From Pseudoruegeria sp. HB172150 (lineage in GTDB: Bacteria > Pseudomonadota > Alphaproteobacteria > Rhodobacterales > Rhodobacteraceae), in assembly GCF_013184805.1 (NCBI RefSeq), contig NZ_JAATNG010000001.1, positions 1,550,001 through 1,614,000 of the forward strand: 64,000 nt of DNA. The letters are read 5' to 3'. Of the stretch, positions 62,840-64,000 are shown piece after piece. The position numbers and the translations under genes are program-made. The notes under the pieces were generated by a model. It worked only from the letters and a program-made list of their open reading frames with translations. It did not search any database and was not told the origin of the DNA. The stretch's first letter is position 1. Each line of letters starts with the position of its first letter.

Positions 62840-63853
62840 TCACTCTAGGTAGGCCCCGTTCGACTGGAGTGTCTCGACGAAAGCCTCATAGGCCGCATCT
62901 GCATCGATCCCGGCCGCGCCGGCAGTCTCCTTCCACTCGTCGACCAGTGGCGCCATCGCTTCTTTCCACGTCGCTAACTCCTCGTCATTCGGAGCATAGA
63001 ACTCGTGCCCCATCTCCAGGAGTTGCGCGCGTCCTCCTGCTTCGGCTTCGGCCCATGGCGTCGCCATGGTTTGAGACGCTTCCGGTGTGCAGTGGTCGAT
63101 CAGAACCGTACGGTCCTCCTCCGCCATGCTCGCCATCTTGTCCTTGTTGATGACAAAGGCGAAGACGGTCGCGTAAAGCGGCACATCCAGGTGATGCGTC
63201 ACGAGGTCCTGCGCCCCGAACACGAAAAGCGAGCCCCAGGGCGAGGCGGTGACATCCGCAGTTCCCTTGGCCAGAGCCTCGCGCATCGCCGGGGCAGGGA
63301 CCTGTACCGAAGCGCCCCCCATCAGGTTCACGGCACGTGCGAGTGTGCCATGTGCCGGGCGGATGTTCTTGCCCTCGAAATCGGCAGGCATCAGCAGCGG
63401 TCCAGTCTTGCCGTGCAGGGTCCCCGGATCGTGCAGGTGCACCATGCAGACGAAGACGTCACTCATCTCCTGTTCCGCATAGTCCTGGTACCACTCGTGC
63501 ATCGCCTTGCTGCCGCCGGTGGCATTCGCGATGTGGAATGGCAACTCTCCTGCTGCGATCACCGGGAACCTGCCGGGCTGGTAGCCTGGGTTGATGAAAG
63601 CGATGTCGACGATGCCGTCACGCGCCATGTCGTAATGGTCGGCCGCTGCGCCAAGCTGCTGGGCGGGATAGATGGTAACCTTGATCCGCCCTCCGGATGC
63701 CTCCTCGAGCGAATTTGCCCAAGGCTCCATCCCGGTAACCTGAAGCGGGTGCGTTGGCGGAACCCAATGTGACAGAGTGAGTTCGACTTCCTGTGCAGCC
63801 GCCGGCGCCGCCAGCGACAAGGCCGCCGCGGTCGCAAGTATTGTATTGCGCAT
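62840..63853 (-). CDS. TRAP transporter substrate-binding protein (DctP-like), system 2
   Basis: A 337-residue periplasmic binding protein. The start follows GGGAGG and opens a signal peptide (RNTILATAAALSLAAPAAA). Family features are LTLSHWVPPTHPLQVTGME, GGRIKVTIYPAQQLGAAADH, and PADFEGKNIRPAHGTLARA. It lacks close similarity to the system 1 binding protein. It follows another leftward gene at the right edge, with which it may be cotranscribed. Confidence 0.93.
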   Translation of the reverse strand: MRNTILATAAALSLAAPAAAQEVELTLSHWVPPTHPLQVTGMEPWANSLEEASGGRIKVTIYPAQQLGAAADHYDMARDGIVDIAFINPGYQPGRFPVIAAGELPFHIANATGGSKAMHEWYQDYAEQEMSDVFVCMVHLHDPGTLHGKTGPLLMPADFEGKNIRPAHGTLARAVNLMGGASVQVPAPAMREALAKGTADVTASPWGSLFVFGAQDLVTHHLDVPLYATVFAFVINKDKMASMAEEDRTVLIDHCTPEASQTMATPWAEAEAGGRAQLLEMGHEFYAPNDEELATWKEAMAPLVDEWKETAGAAGIDADAAYEAFVETLQSNGAYLE

Positions 63854-63949
63854 TTTTTTCCTCCCTGGATAGCGTACCGTTTCTCATACGCGGGGCGGAT
63901 CGCGCGCCGCGAACCGCCCCGGCAATAGTGCTGTAAATTTTCGCCCGCG

Positions 63950-64000
63950 TCAGCCGGCGTAAGAGTTGTACTTCTTAAGCGCCTCAATCAGGCCGTTAAG
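63950..64000 (-). CDS. C-terminus of an unidentified leftward gene (5' end outside window)
   Basis: The last 16 codons and stop of a leftward frame ending in ALKKYNSYAG. It lies upstream of the TRAP system 2 binding protein on the same strand, with 96 bases between, so it may belong to the same catabolic operon. Too little is present to name it. Confidence 0.45.
   Translation of the reverse strand, partial: LNGLIEALKKYNSYAG

Noticed and set aside
1-64000. CRISPR arrays, tRNA/rRNA genes, insertion sequences, prophage or integrase genes
   Set aside because: No regularly spaced repeats, tRNA-like cloverleaf, rRNA sequence, transposase or integrase motifs were recognised anywhere; the capsule block has no visible mobility gene despite its paralogous flanks.

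Overview
The window reads as a chromosomal segment of an alphaproteobacterium, most likely a Rhodobacteraceae (Roseobacter/Paracoccus-type) organism. The evidence is the GC-rich coding style, a sulfur-oxidation (sox) cluster in the Paracoccus gene order, two TRAP transporters, a DppABCDF-type importer, and tightly packed genes with many ATGA overlaps. No rRNA, tRNA, CRISPR array, intact insertion sequence or prophage was seen.

Layout. (1) 1-2624: the end of a peptide/opine-type ABC importer ATPase, a fumarase-superfamily lyase translationally coupled to it, and a convergent LysR regulator. (2) 3224-8371: an AcrAB-like RND efflux pump read leftward, with a divergent TetR regulator. (3) 8372-9738: decayed DNA holding a wrecked cysteine-synthase-family pseudogene. 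(4) 9739-19027: two tandem amidohydrolase-2 enzymes and an aldo/keto reductase read leftward, and a complete five-gene peptide-type ABC importer read rightward. (5) 19035-31528: a sox locus, with soxS-soxR-soxT read leftward, soxVWXYZABCD plus a DUF302 protein and a second SoxT read rightward, and a SoxH-like metallohydrolase at the far end. Its components import sulfur compounds, bind them on SoxYZ and oxidise them with SoxXA, SoxB and SoxCD. soxE, soxF and soxG are absent. ATTC-N8-GAAT palindromes in the spacers look like operators of the ArsR-type SoxR.

(6) 31744-53731: an accessory block with a capsule theme. A 2331-residue, fully reducing type I polyketide/fatty-acid synthase is followed by an alpha-oxoamine synthase, a glycosyltransferase-like/HAD fusion, two KpsS/KpsC-type proteins, the KpsM-KpsE-KpsT exporter and a cytochrome P450. 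The block is bracketed by two paralogous lipoproteins with a transglutaminase-like Cys-His-Asp signature, and also holds a DUF2156 (LPG-synthase C-terminal-like) protein. I infer that the PKS and oxoamine synthase make an amino-ketone (sphingoid- or fumonisin-like) lipid, perhaps hydroxylated by the P450, that may anchor or accompany the exported polysaccharide. This is the most unusual system in the window.

(7) 53976-64000: a catabolic block with two TRAP transporters read leftward on either side of a rightward dihydroxy-acid/sugar-acid dehydratase and a GMC oxidoreductase. This fits import and oxidation/dehydration of a polyol or sugar acid. The last 51 bases hold the C-terminus of one more leftward gene.

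Starts were moved downstream from the longest reading frame wherever a clear Shine-Dalgarno or signal peptide supported it. Functions are assigned from motif recognition alone; no database search was run.
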